From: Isoalcanivorax pacificus W11-5
Lineage (GTDB): Bacteria; Pseudomonadota; Gammaproteobacteria; Pseudomonadales; Alcanivoracaceae
NCBI RefSeq assembly: GCF_000299335.2
Contig: NZ_CP004387.1
Location: forward strand, 2,356,001 to 2,420,000
Length of the DNA stretch: 64,000 bases
Reading direction: 5' to 3'
In this document: positions 53,934 to 63,185 of the stretch, piece after piece
How the letters are laid out: each line of letters starts with the position of its first letter
Position numbering within the stretch: position 1 is the stretch's first letter
Notes under the pieces: model-generated
Told to the model about the DNA's origin: nothing
Database searches by the model: none
Seen by the model: only the letters and a program-made list of their open reading frames with translations
Translations under genes and position numbers: made by a program

Positions 53934-56900
53934 TCAACGCCCTTCCCGGCCCGCCTGCCAGGCCGCCTGCAGGACTTCGTCCTGGTATGGATTGGTCACC
54001 TGCCGATCAAACGCCGCCGCACGCCCGGCACGATAGGCCTGCTCCAGATCGTCTTCCGGTTTTGCACTGCGCCGGCGCAGGTCATCCAGCACCATCAGCA
54101 ACGTCGGCACCAACAGCAGCGTAACCAGTGTGGCAAACACCACGCCGAAACCGAGAGATACCGCCATCGGTACCAGGAATGCAGCTTGCGGGCTGTCCTG
54201 GATAATCAGCGGGGCGACACCGAAAAACGTGGTGGCGGTCGTCAACATGATCGGCCGGAAGCGATTGGCGCCCGCCTCCACCACCGCCTCGGCCATGGGA
54301 CTGCCTTCGCGCGTCAGCCGGTTGATCTCGTCGATCAGCACCAGGTTGTCATTGATCACCACACCGGATACCGCAATCACGCCGATCACCGACCAGAGCG
54401 TCATGTCCAGCCCCAGCAGCAGATGCCCCAGCAATGCCCCGACCAGCCCGAACGGGATCACGCTCATGACCAGCAACGGTTGCGAATAGGTACCGAACAA
54501 CACGGTCAGCAGGAAGAACATGCCGATCAGTGACAACAGATAGGCGAAGCCGAGCGTGCCGAGGAATTCGCTGATCGCTTTCGGTTTGCCAGCGATGCCC
54601 CAGTCCGCCGCTGCCGCACTGGCACTGGCAGGATAGTCCTCCGCCAGCGTATCCAGCATGGCGTCACGCAGCACGGTCATCACCTGTGCAGGCGACGTGA
54701 CACCGCTGTCGACCAGCGCGGTGACCGCAGCATGCCGGCGGTTGTCGTAGTGGCCGATCAGGGCGGGCTGATCCTGTACAGCCAGTTGCGCCACCACTTC
54801 CAGGGGTGCCCATTCACCACCGGGCAGATGCACCGGCAACTGGCGCAGATGCCACAGGGAATTGCTGTCCGCCCCACGCAAACGCAGCGTCACCGGCACA
54901 TCGCGATCCTGTTCCGGCAGCCGGTCGATCACGATGCCATGCACGGCCTGGCGCACCTGGTCCCCCAGCATCGCCACCGTCAGCCCCGCCTGCAGCCCTT
55001 CGTCCGTGAGCGTCAGGTTCACCTGGTCGCGGCGCGCTTCCAGGCTGTTGCTGATTTCGTGGACACCCTCAATGCCGCGCAATAATTGCTGCAGGCGCTG
55101 CGCCATCTCATCGAGTGTGGCCATGTCGGCGTGATACAGGTTGATGTGAATATCCGGCTTGGTCTGCAGCAGGCTGGCATCAAAACGCACCGACAACGCG
55201 TCGCGCACCGGCCCGTGCACACGCCGCCAGTCGTCCGCCATACGGCGCACGTCCAGCGCAGTGTCCGGCGCCAGCCGCAGGCTCAAGCGCGCACGGTGTG
55301 GTGCATCCGGTTCCGCCGCGTTGGAAATGTTGTAGCGAAAACCCTGTTCGGCAAAACGGTGTGCAAACAGCGTGTCACGTTCATACTCCGCTGCCAGGCG
55401 CTGCGCGCTGCTGTCCAGCCGCGCCAGTTCCTCGCGGATACGGTGCGCGGGGGAGCCCTGCGGAAACACCACCTCGGCCACGACCTGATTCGACGCCACT
55501 TCGGAAAACAGCACCGTATTCACCCAGCCGGTATGCATCAGGGCCGCACTGAGCAGCAGCAAGGCCACAAACGCCGACATCAGCACATAACGCCAGCGCA
55601 GCACCCGCCGGATAAAGGGACGGTAAACGCCGGCGAGCAACGCGTCCAGCCGCACATTGAAGCGTTCGCTCAGCGCATCGGACGCGCGCAGCAGGCGCGA
55701 CGGGCGCTCGGTTTCATGCGCCAGATGTGTCGGCAGCATCCACAGTGATTCCACCAGTGACAACATCAGGATGCTGATGGCCACAATCGGTACCACGCGC
55801 ATCAGCGCCCCTTCCGGGCCGGGCAGGAAAAGCAGTGGCACAAACGCCAGTGCGGTGGTCAGCACCGCGTAGCAGATCGGCCGCGCCACCGCCCGCACAC
55901 CCCGCAGCGCCGCTTCGCGACCGCGATAACCGAGCCGGCGCTGGTGATGCACGCTCTCGCCGACAATGATCGCGTCGTCGACGACAATGCCAAGCACCAG
56001 AATGAAGGCGAACAGCGAAATGGTGTTGAGCGATTCGCCCAGCAGCGGCAACACCACGCAGGCACCGAGCATTACCACCGGAATACCGAGCGCAATCCAG
56101 CGTGCCAGTGACAGCCCCAGCGCGAGCCCCAGCACCAGCATCAGGATCACCAGCGCCTGCAGGCCGTTCGACCACAGCAGCCCGGAGCGCTCGCGGAACT
56201 CCGCAGCATCGTCCTGCCACAGGGTGACGCTGATGCCTTCGGGCAACGCCAGTTGCTGCCGATACAGCGCCACGGCATCGGCCACGTCCAGCACCTGTTG
56301 CCGGCCAACGCGGTACACATCAATGGCCACCGCCGGCCGACCATCCAGCCAGGCGCCCATGCTGTCACGGGCAAAGGCGTCGTGCAGCCGCGCCACGTCA
56401 CCAACGTGGAGCGTATCGCCGTATTGCAGCTGGCGCAGCGGCAGCGCCAGATAATCCAGCGGCTGCTGTGCGCGGCGACCGGTCTCCAGCAGCAGGTTGC
56501 CGTCCTCGCTGCGCAGAAGGCCGCCGGGCACGGTGTCGGTGCGCACCTGTAATGCCGCGGCCATGTCCGCCAGTGACAGGCGATGCTGATACAGGACGTC
56601 GCGCGGCACTTCCAGTGCGATTTCCCGCTCGGGCAGCCCTTCGATATCCACCACGGAAATCGCATCCAGTGCCAGCAGTTCATGGCGAATGCGGTGTGCC
56701 AGCCGGTACAGGCCCAGATCGTCCAGGTCGCCGGACAGCAGCAACCGCACCACCCGGTTGCGCACGATCAACTCCTGCACCTGCGGCCGCTCCGCGCCGG
56801 CCGGCAGGTCACGCAGGGTCTCCAGTGCAGCACGCACGCGTTCCAGCACCGCGCGGGTGTTGTAGCCCTGCTGCACATCCACCGTCAGGTGGCAACTTCC

Positions 56901-57161
56901 TTCGCGCGCCTCGCTGACCAGATCGGTAAGGCCGTCGATGCCGGTCAAGGCGTTTTCCATCGGGGTGCACAGCAACTGCTCCACCCGTGCCGGCGCCGCC
57001 TGCGGCAACAGCGTGACCACGCCGATGCGGTCCAGTGGCACATTCGGCAAGGTTTCCTGGCGGGTTTTGCTGATCGCGAGTACACCGGCCACCAGCCACA
57101 GGCACAACAGCAGCCGCACCACCGCCGGCCGTTCAATAAACCAGTGCTGCGCACCGCTCAC
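53934..57161 (-). CDS. RND-family efflux pump, inner-membrane subunit
   Basis: A 1075-residue RND (AcrB/MexB-like, closer to the HAE2-type divergent pumps) transporter. It has TM1 near residues 10-28, two large periplasmic loops, and the proton-relay aspartate pair in TM4 (LVLGIVVDDAIIVGESV), with a matching C-terminal block (IGVIAVSGVVINDNLVLIDEINRL). The start is GTG 57161, overlapping the adaptor stop (GTGA). It is last in the operon that starts at 62935. The cargo is unknown; operon context suggests export of the compound made by the upstream enzymes. No outer-membrane factor gene is in the window. Confidence 0.88.
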   Translation of the reverse strand: MSGAQHWFIERPAVVRLLLCLWLVAGVLAISKTRQETLPNVPLDRIGVVTLLPQAAPARVEQLLCTPMENALTGIDGLTDLVSEAREGSCHLTVDVQQGYNTRAVLERVRAALETLRDLPAGAERPQVQELIVRNRVVRLLLSGDLDDLGLYRLAHRIRHELLALDAISVVDIEGLPEREIALEVPRDVLYQHRLSLADMAAALQVRTDTVPGGLLRSEDGNLLLETGRRAQQPLDYLALPLRQLQYGDTLHVGDVARLHDAFARDSMGAWLDGRPAVAIDVYRVGRQQVLDVADAVALYRQQLALPEGISVTLWQDDAAEFRERSGLLWSNGLQALVILMLVLGLALGLSLARWIALGIPVVMLGACVVLPLLGESLNTISLFAFILVLGIVVDDAIIVGESVHHQRRLGYRGREAALRGVRAVARPICYAVLTTALAFVPLLFLPGPEGALMRVVPIVAISILMLSLVESLWMLPTHLAHETERPSRLLRASDALSERFNVRLDALLAGVYRPFIRRVLRWRYVLMSAFVALLLLSAALMHTGWVNTVLFSEVASNQVVAEVVFPQGSPAHRIREELARLDSSAQRLAAEYERDTLFAHRFAEQGFRYNISNAAEPDAPHRARLSLRLAPDTALDVRRMADDWRRVHGPVRDALSVRFDASLLQTKPDIHINLYHADMATLDEMAQRLQQLLRGIEGVHEISNSLEARRDQVNLTLTDEGLQAGLTVAMLGDQVRQAVHGIVIDRLPEQDRDVPVTLRLRGADSNSLWHLRQLPVHLPGGEWAPLEVVAQLAVQDQPALIGHYDNRRHAAVTALVDSGVTSPAQVMTVLRDAMLDTLAEDYPASASAAAADWGIAGKPKAISEFLGTLGFAYLLSLIGMFFLLTVLFGTYSQPLLVMSVIPFGLVGALLGHLLLGLDMTLWSVIGVIAVSGVVINDNLVLIDEINRLTREGSPMAEAVVEAGANRFRPIMLTTATTFFGVAPLIIQDSPQAAFLVPMAVSLGFGVVFATLVTLLLVPTLLMVLDDLRRRSAKPEDDLEQAYRAGRAAAFDRQVTNPYQDEVLQAAWQAGREGR

Positions 57162-58297
57162 GGTGTACCCGCCTGCACCAGGGCATCGGTGTGCGGCCGC
57201 ACGCGGCTGCCTTCCAGCCAGCGCAGGCCGCCATGCAGCACGATGCGCGTGCCTTCCGGCAATTCCGCCGGCAGGTACAGCCACTGGCTGTCTTCATACA
57301 ATGGCGTGACGCTCTGCCGGCGCAGCCGCTGCGCTGAGTCCAGTCGCCAGATCTGCCGCTCGCCCGCCAGTACGGAACGCGGCAGGCGCACCACGCTGCT
57401 CAGTGTCCGGCCTTCAATGTCCGCCTGCACCAGCAGGCCGGGCTCAGGCGGGATTTCGTCAGCGGCGACGTCAATCTGCGCCACCAGATAGATCATGCGG
57501 TTTTCGTTCAGCCCCCCTTCGCGACGCACGATACGGCCCTGCCAGCGACGTGTCGTGCCGCCGAAATCGCCGCGCAGCGTCACCCGCGGGGCGGTCTCTT
57601 CGCCGGCCGCCGGCAACAGTGCCAGCCAGCGGTCACGCACCGGCAGGCGCACCTCCATGCTCTCGGTGGTGTACAGCGTTGCCAGCCGTTCCCCCGCATT
57701 GACGTACTGCCCGGTCTGCACGGCCACGTCCTTCAGGCGACCGGTAAAGGGCGCGGCAATACGGGTGTCGGCCAGTTGCAGTTCCGCGTTGCGCAATGCC
57801 GCATTGGCGGCGGCCAGCCGCGCTTCCGCTTCGGCCAGATGCGGTTGCAGCAGTGCATAGGGCGAGGCATCCGGGCCGCTGGTGCGCCGCGCCACACGGG
57901 CCCGCGCGCGGGTTTCCGCCAGGTGCAGACTGGCCGAGCTGGTATCGTGGCGCTGGCGCGCCAGCGCCAGTTCGAAGGGTTCGGGGTCCAGTTGCAGCAG
58001 GCGCGTGCCCGCCTCAACCAGGCCGCCATTGCGGAATGCATCGTCGGTGTCCATCACGCGGCCACTGACGCTGGCGATCAGCGCAATCTGGCGCGCCGGC
58101 TGCACGATGCCTTCCGCCCGGATCGGCAGCGTCAGCGACTGCCAGCGCACCGGCAACACCGCCACCTCCGGCACCACCTGTTCCGGCGTGCGGCTGTGCG
58201 CAGAGGGCGCGGTCAGATACAGACCGGCCAGCAGCGCGGCCGTCACCACCACCAGCCCTGCCAGCACGCCGGCCTGTCGATAACGTCGCTCAGACAC
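57158..58297 (-). CDS. RND efflux periplasmic adaptor (membrane fusion protein)
   Basis: A 379-residue adaptor anchored by a TM helix (about residues 9-28). It is followed by lipoyl half-motifs (VSGRVMDTD...NGGLVEAGTRLLQLD and APFTGRLKDVAVQTGQYVNAGERLATL) flanking an alpha-hairpin of about 80 residues, then the beta-barrel domain. It links the RND pump to an outer-membrane channel. The start is GTG 58297, overlapping the upstream condensation-like gene by eight bases, and its stop overlaps the pump start, so translation is coupled throughout. Confidence 0.88.
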   Translation of the reverse strand: MSERRYRQAGVLAGLVVVTAALLAGLYLTAPSAHSRTPEQVVPEVAVLPVRWQSLTLPIRAEGIVQPARQIALIASVSGRVMDTDDAFRNGGLVEAGTRLLQLDPEPFELALARQRHDTSSASLHLAETRARARVARRTSGPDASPYALLQPHLAEAEARLAAANAALRNAELQLADTRIAAPFTGRLKDVAVQTGQYVNAGERLATLYTTESMEVRLPVRDRWLALLPAAGEETAPRVTLRGDFGGTTRRWQGRIVRREGGLNENRMIYLVAQIDVAADEIPPEPGLLVQADIEGRTLSSVVRLPRSVLAGERQIWRLDSAQRLRRQSVTPLYEDSQWLYLPAELPEGTRIVLHGGLRWLEGSRVRPHTDALVQAGTP

Positions 58298-59318
58298 TGT
58301 GCGTCACTCCCTGCTTCTGCGGGCCGGTTTGCCGGGCGTTCTCCGACGGCGGGCACTGCGCCAGCAGCACGTCGCGCCAGTGCGCCAGGCAGGCATCACG
58401 CGCGGCATCGTCCAGCCCCAGCACCGGGTCCAGCCGCAACGCCAAGGCCAGCCGACCGTTCGTGATCATCATGCCGTTGGCCACCGGGTGATTCGGACTG
58501 CCGGGGCCGCACGCACACAACAGCGCCTGCGGCGGCAGCAATGTGCCACGCGTACCCAGCCACCATTCGCCCAACACGCTGAAGGAACCAAGGTGGCAAT
58601 GCCGCGACACCAGCCGCCGGTAAATCCGGTTGACCACGGCCTGCCCGAGCCGCGACACCAGATGCGCCTGATGCCAAAGCCACCAGTGCCGGCCGGCGCG
58701 CAGTGATTCGCGCAGGTGCTGTTGCAGCGCCACCGCACTGAGACGGCGCGGCAGCGTCACGTAAAAGCCACCGGCGTGATTATGTTCTTCGCTGGGCAGG
58801 CGCAGTGCACCGCGCAGGCTGACCGGGTAGAACCAGCTGCCGCCGCTGGACAGCGCCAGCCGCGCCATCACGGTTTCGTGCAACGCCCAGAACACCAGGG
58901 TCGCCAGGGATACCTGCCGGGCCTGGGCCTGCTCGGTCAGCGCACGCGTCTGCGCCCGGGAAAACCAGCATACCGATATCGGAGGCCGGCCCAGTGCAAC
59001 GCCCGCACCGCCCGGGCGCCATTGCGCAGATGGCGCAACGGGTTGGCTCGCCCGCCGCGCCGCCCGCCAGCTTTGCCACAGCCCGGGCACCGTCTGCGCG
59101 CGCGCCGGTGGTGCGGCAAAGCGGGTCACGCCCCAGCGCCGGAACAGACGCAGAAATCCGCCGATGCCGTCGGCTTCGCGGTGCGGAACAGATTCCCACC
59201 GCACCTGCCCGCTGACGGGATCAATCACGGCGAAATACATGGTGTCATCAATACCCAGCGGCGCCCTGGCACGGAACCAGGGCGCGGCGACATCGGGATG
59301 AAATGCGGGGGCCGTCAT
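58290..59318 (-). CDS. Condensation/CoA-dependent acyltransferase-fold protein
   Basis: A 342-residue protein with HREADG at residues 46-51, a version of the HHxxxDG catalytic motif of condensation domains and wax-ester/acyltransferases in which the first His is replaced (PHREADG) but the catalytic second His and the Asp are kept. Downstream are the expected NPRS-like segments: SVLGEWWLGTRGTLLPPQALL near the solvent channel and VANGMMITNGRLALALRLD near the end. Such folds join an acyl group to an amine or alcohol. ATG 59318 has GGAG upstream; the frame before it is unrelated. The partners are the neighbouring GNAT and GH3 proteins. Confidence 0.65.
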   Translation of the reverse strand: MTAPAFHPDVAAPWFRARAPLGIDDTMYFAVIDPVSGQVRWESVPHREADGIGGFLRLFRRWGVTRFAAPPARAQTVPGLWQSWRAARRASQPVAPSAQWRPGGAGVALGRPPISVCWFSRAQTRALTEQAQARQVSLATLVFWALHETVMARLALSSGGSWFYPVSLRGALRLPSEEHNHAGGFYVTLPRRLSAVALQQHLRESLRAGRHWWLWHQAHLVSRLGQAVVNRIYRRLVSRHCHLGSFSVLGEWWLGTRGTLLPPQALLCACGPGSPNHPVANGMMITNGRLALALRLDPVLGLDDAARDACLAHWRDVLLAQCPPSENARQTGPQKQGVTHSV

Positions 59319-59328
59319 GGCAACACTC

Positions 59329-60411
59329 CTACAACCGGGCGACTTCGACATACGGCAGGCGACCGTCCAGCAGCGGCCGGGGGTCCTGCCCGTAGCTGAC
59401 CAGAAAATGCCGGCTGGCCAGGCGCTGGCGACGATAGCCACTGGCCGCTTCGCGCAACGGGTCCTGGAGAAAAAAACCGGCGGAGAGCGCGCAGCGGTCA
59501 CGCCGCGCCTGCTCCACCAGTGGCTGCAACAGGGCATCAAGTACCGCCGGCGCATCGTCACGCACCAGTGTGCTGTGCAGCAGCCGGTAATTCAGCGTGC
59601 CGCCTGCGGCGGGCAGGTGCAGCCCGCCGCGCAGCCGGCTGTACAGATTGAGCAGATGACGCAGGCCGCCGAGCGCAAACGGATAACGCAGCACGCGGGT
59701 CTGCTTGAACCCTTTCTGGCACCAGGTGCCGGTCATGCCGACCAGTTCGCTGCCGCGCCAGGCAAGCAGAAAATCCTGCACTGACAGGCCGCGGTAGTAA
59801 TCGTGCCCGGCAATCAGATCCGACAGTGCGTAGCGCGGGAAAAATTGCCGGCGCGGCCCGTATTCATCCAGCCATGCCTGCATCAGCGGCAGGTCATCCG
59901 GCGTTGCCTGCGTCACGCGGTAGCCGTGCGCGCGACGGCGTGCGCCGCTGAACAGCAGGCTGGTTTCGATCTCGCCGCAGGGGTAATACACCGGCAACCC
60001 GGCGCGGCCACTGCCAACGGTTTCCAGGGATGCGCTGTTGTCACTGAGAATGACGGTCTGCATCCACTCGCCGCTGCGCAGGATCTGTCGCAGTTGGCGG
60101 AACAGCCGCACCAGCAGCGTACTGCCGCGCCAGGCCGGTGCCAGACGCAGGTCGTGTGCATACCGCACCGGGCGTGCTGCGCCGTTGACCATCACGCGCC
60201 GGCAGCCGACGTTGAACACGGCGATCACCGTGTCCTGCTCATCCACCGCGATCCACAGTTCCGGTGTCTCGCAGCTGACGCCGCTGCCATGCAGGAACGC
60301 CGGCTGGCGTTCAAAATTCAGCAGCACGCGGCCGTGCTGTGGCGTGGCATCGACCAGCGCAAGAATGCCCGCATCGTCCGCCGGCGTGGCAGGCCGGATC
60401 AGATAACGCAT
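59329..60411 (-). CDS. GNAT-family acyltransferase, probably double-domain
   Basis: A 360-residue protein. The N-terminal half is a clear GNAT domain: IRPATPADDAGILALVDATP at the start, then FERQPAFL, the beta4 strand AVFNVGCRRVMVNG, the acyl-CoA loop region YAHDLRLAPAWRGSTLLVRL and ILSDNSASLETVGSGRAGLP. The C-terminal half (from about 175) restarts with YRVTQATPDDLPLMQAW, suggesting a second, degenerate GNAT domain. ATG 60411 overlaps the GH3 gene by 13 bases. It is an acyl- or acetyltransferase of unknown substrate within the synthesis operon. Confidence 0.78.
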   Translation of the reverse strand: MRYLIRPATPADDAGILALVDATPQHGRVLLNFERQPAFLHGSGVSCETPELWIAVDEQDTVIAVFNVGCRRVMVNGAARPVRYAHDLRLAPAWRGSTLLVRLFRQLRQILRSGEWMQTVILSDNSASLETVGSGRAGLPVYYPCGEIETSLLFSGARRRAHGYRVTQATPDDLPLMQAWLDEYGPRRQFFPRYALSDLIAGHDYYRGLSVQDFLLAWRGSELVGMTGTWCQKGFKQTRVLRYPFALGGLRHLLNLYSRLRGGLHLPAAGGTLNYRLLHSTLVRDDAPAVLDALLQPLVEQARRDRCALSAGFFLQDPLREAASGYRRQRLASRHFLVSYGQDPRPLLDGRLPYVEVARL

Positions 60412-62063
60412 CCTGACAGGCTCCCCCGCGCGTCGCTGACATCGTGCAGGGCCGGCGGCAAAACCTCCGGCCAGTCGCGCAACGGTTCGATCTTGATATT
60501 GCCCTCGATCATGCCGCGCAGCCGGCACTGGTGCAGGTAGAACTCGCGCATGTCCTGCCGGCACACCACACGCGCCGGTGCAAGCTGACCCAGCCCGCGT
60601 GCGAGTTGATAGTGAAAGTGCTGCGCCAGCGCGGTTTCCAGTCGCTCGCGAATACGCTGCACCGCAGACTGCGGCGCACTCGCGCCGGCACATTCCACCA
60701 GTAGCACGTAACCGGGCTTGCCGGCGCTGTTGCTCTGCCGGGCTGCCAGCAGTGTCACCGGACGCAATGTTTCGCCCCAGGGCAGCGCATCCAGCACTTG
60801 CTGCACGTATACCGCACCGATTTTTTCGCCGACCATGTCGACACCGTCGTTGCGGCCCAGAAAGCGCAGCACCGGCAGGCTGTTGAGATGGCTGTCCACA
60901 CGCAGCCGGTCGTTCAGCCGGTAACGCAACAGGCCACTGCCTGTGGACAGCAACGGCGCCACTTCCTGGCCAGGCCGCAATGCCCAGGGCGGCAGGATGC
61001 GACCGCTGTCCAGATCCTCGAATTCATACACATGGGACTGATAGGCCAGCACCCACTGTCCCTGGCACGGCACCGTCACCACGCCTTCCGTGGCCCACAG
61101 CCCCTTGCCCTGGAACGCGGCCTGCGGCAACAGCCGCTGCAACAGCGTTGCCCAGGGTGCGGCGGCAGCCGTGTCCCAGGCACTGACCAGCGCCAGGCGC
61201 GGCCACAGGCGCAGAAAGAAATCCGCCGTCAGCTGGCCATCCCACTCGGCCAGCAATGCCGCCGCCTGCGGGGCGCGCGGGCAACGCAACCTGTCGGGCA
61301 GGGCCACGCGCCGGTGGCCCCAGTCGCCATGCCGTAACGCGTCGATCAGTTCATCGCGCCAGTCCACCAGCCGCTCGAACAGTGTCAGGGCAAAACTCGG
61401 GCTCCACACCGACAACACCGTCAGTTGTGCGTCCGCCACCAGCCAGGCCAGAGTGGCGAACTGTGCGTCATCGGAAGTACGCGCCAGCGCGATGAGTTCC
61501 GGCACCGACTGCGTCATGGCCGCCAGCAGCCGCTTGCCGCCGGTCAGCACTTTCATGTCATCGTTGAGATGGCTCTGCCCGCTGTCGCGCATGCCATCCG
61601 GCAGCCAGGACACCGACCAGTAGTGCGAGCCACGGCGAATGCCCGGGAACTGCCGGTACAGATCGTGCAGCCAGGGTGCGATGGCGCCGTCCAGTTCATG
61701 CAGGAATTCGCGCGTGTATGGCACCCACTTGATCTCGGAGGTGGAACCGCTGGTCGGCTGGTACCGCATCACCGGCGAATTGATCAGCGCCCCTTCCTGC
61801 CAGCGCCGCTGTGCTTCCACGGGCGCGGACCAGTCCCGGTAATCGGTGACCGGCAATGCACGGCTGAACTCCTCCCAGCGCCAGTCGCCATTCACCGGCG
61901 GCAGTGACGGATGCCGACGCGCCTGTGCCACCCGTCGCACCAACCCGGCCAGCCGTGCACGCTGTACCCGCTCCAGCGCATGGCTGTCGCGGACAAAGCG
62001 TCGCCCCCCGGCGGCCACAACACGATTCAGCACGGCATGGCCGAGCCGGTGACGAACACTCAT
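60399..62063 (-). CDS. GH3-family acyl-adenylating amido synthetase
   Basis: A 554-residue member of the GH3 family, known from plant auxin- and jasmonate-conjugating enzymes and from scattered bacteria. ATP motif 1 is PTSGSTSEIKWVPYT (about 103-117), and the second half has STGSGLLRYRLNDRL followed by FLGRNDGVDMVGEKI, the family's adenylate-binding signature. GH3 enzymes activate a carboxylate as acyl-AMP and pass it to an amine such as an amino acid. ATG 62063 overlaps the stop of the upstream gene (ATGA). Operon partners suggest that the product is modified by GNAT and condensation enzymes and exported by the RND pump. Confidence 0.85.
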   Translation of the reverse strand: MSVRHRLGHAVLNRVVAAGGRRFVRDSHALERVQRARLAGLVRRVAQARRHPSLPPVNGDWRWEEFSRALPVTDYRDWSAPVEAQRRWQEGALINSPVMRYQPTSGSTSEIKWVPYTREFLHELDGAIAPWLHDLYRQFPGIRRGSHYWSVSWLPDGMRDSGQSHLNDDMKVLTGGKRLLAAMTQSVPELIALARTSDDAQFATLAWLVADAQLTVLSVWSPSFALTLFERLVDWRDELIDALRHGDWGHRRVALPDRLRCPRAPQAAALLAEWDGQLTADFFLRLWPRLALVSAWDTAAAAPWATLLQRLLPQAAFQGKGLWATEGVVTVPCQGQWVLAYQSHVYEFEDLDSGRILPPWALRPGQEVAPLLSTGSGLLRYRLNDRLRVDSHLNSLPVLRFLGRNDGVDMVGEKIGAVYVQQVLDALPWGETLRPVTLLAARQSNSAGKPGYVLLVECAGASAPQSAVQRIRERLETALAQHFHYQLARGLGQLAPARVVCRQDMREFYLHQCRLRGMIEGNIKIEPLRDWPEVLPPALHDVSDARGSLSGCVI

Positions 62064-62935
62064 CGCGCGCCTCGCCCGGTGGCCGGTGTGGCCACCGAAC
62101 GCCCTTCGCTTACACGCCACTGCTTGGCGACAAACCGGAACAGATAGCGCAGCAGGTCGGAATAACCGAGTTGCCCCAGGCACGGCAGCTCGGTGCCCTG
62201 GCGCCAGCTCGGGTTACGCGCTTCAAAAAAGGCGATGCGCGGGAATCGCTCTCGCATGTCATCGGTAATGTCAGCCACGTTGTCACGCAGGCGCTGGTAG
62301 TCATCACCAAAATCCAGCAGGCGGCGCTGGCTGTCATAGCGGCCCGGAAACATCTGCTCGCAATACTGCTCCACCAGCGATTGATGACGCGGGTCATCAC
62401 CGGCCGGGTTGGGATAAAAGCGGAAAAAATTGTTTGCCAGCAGCAGGTAGGTTTTATAGCCCTTGGAGATCAGCAGCCAGAACAGCGGCGTAAAGGGATA
62501 GCGCAGCCGCAGCCAGAGCATGCGCAGGAAGAACTGCGTCTGCAGCGCACGGCTGCCCCAGTATTCGCGCTCGATGATGGTGTCACCGCTGAATACACCG
62601 CGCACGGTGCGGTGGCCATCACGCAGGGTCAGCACGGCGAGGGTGGAGAAACCGACAATGCGCTGGTCACTGCGTCGCCGGATCAGGAACAGTCCCTGCT
62701 TCTTGCTCAGGTCATGCAGGAAAATATCCAGGCTGGTGTTGTGATAGTAGTTGCAGAAGATGCCGTACATCTGCTGCAGGTCCAGCGGTGTGATTTTCCG
62801 CAACGGCCGATAACTGCCGTACACCGCCGGTTTCTGGCCACCGCCCGTCTGGCTGGACAGCCTGCTCTCTGAAAAAGACCCGGCCGCCATGCCATCGCCC
62901 TTCACCGCCGGCACGTCCTTGCACATCTCGTTCAT
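62060..62935 (-). CDS. Conserved-looking protein of unknown function, possibly GNAT-like
   Basis: A 291-residue soluble protein, the first gene of the operon. The central part (residues about 80-200) has a GNAT-like alternation: a strand RIVGFSTLAVLTL, then TVRGVFSGDTIIEREYWG, then the amphipathic FFLRMLWLRLRYP and KGYKTYLLLANNFFRFYPN. The acyl-CoA loop of GNATs is not evident, so the assignment is tentative. ATG 62935 is preceded by GGGTGA; a GTG at 62977 lacks a ribosome-binding site. It may supply an acyl or amine precursor, but no function can be stated. Confidence 0.6.
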   Translation of the reverse strand: MNEMCKDVPAVKGDGMAAGSFSESRLSSQTGGGQKPAVYGSYRPLRKITPLDLQQMYGIFCNYYHNTSLDIFLHDLSKKQGLFLIRRRSDQRIVGFSTLAVLTLRDGHRTVRGVFSGDTIIEREYWGSRALQTQFFLRMLWLRLRYPFTPLFWLLISKGYKTYLLLANNFFRFYPNPAGDDPRHQSLVEQYCEQMFPGRYDSQRRLLDFGDDYQRLRDNVADITDDMRERFPRIAFFEARNPSWRQGTELPCLGQLGYSDLLRYLFRFVAKQWRVSEGRSVATPATGRGAR

Positions 62936-63131
62936 GGTGTCACCCGATTGTTTTTTGCGTTCAACGGAGAGCGACACAATATGGGCAGGCCCATGGCGGC
63001 GACAGGATAGTCACCGCCAGTTTCTTGTCATTTGAAGACAGTGCTAGTAACTCCTTCCTATTGCCCCAATGCACCTAAAATGTGTACATATATTCACTCG
63101 CTTAACAGCGGGAAGTTATTCGACACTTTTC

Positions 63132-63147
63132 TGTGACCTCCCTCACA
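63132..63147. promoter_or_regulatory. Perfect CRP/Vfr-type palindrome
   Basis: TGTGACCTCCCTCACA has both perfect TGTGA and TCACA half sites with the canonical six-base spacer. It lies 39 bases upstream of the araC start and about 200 bases upstream of the divergent operon, placed to control one or both. Which CRP-like protein this organism has is not shown here. Confidence 0.6.
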
Positions 63148-63185
63148 TATCACCATAACATCAATAAATACGGAGGCTTAACAAA

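Noticed and set aside
63080-63100. CATATATTCAC shared with the XRE operator at about 2028-2038
   Set aside because: A single AT-rich 11-base match without the second arm; likely coincidence.
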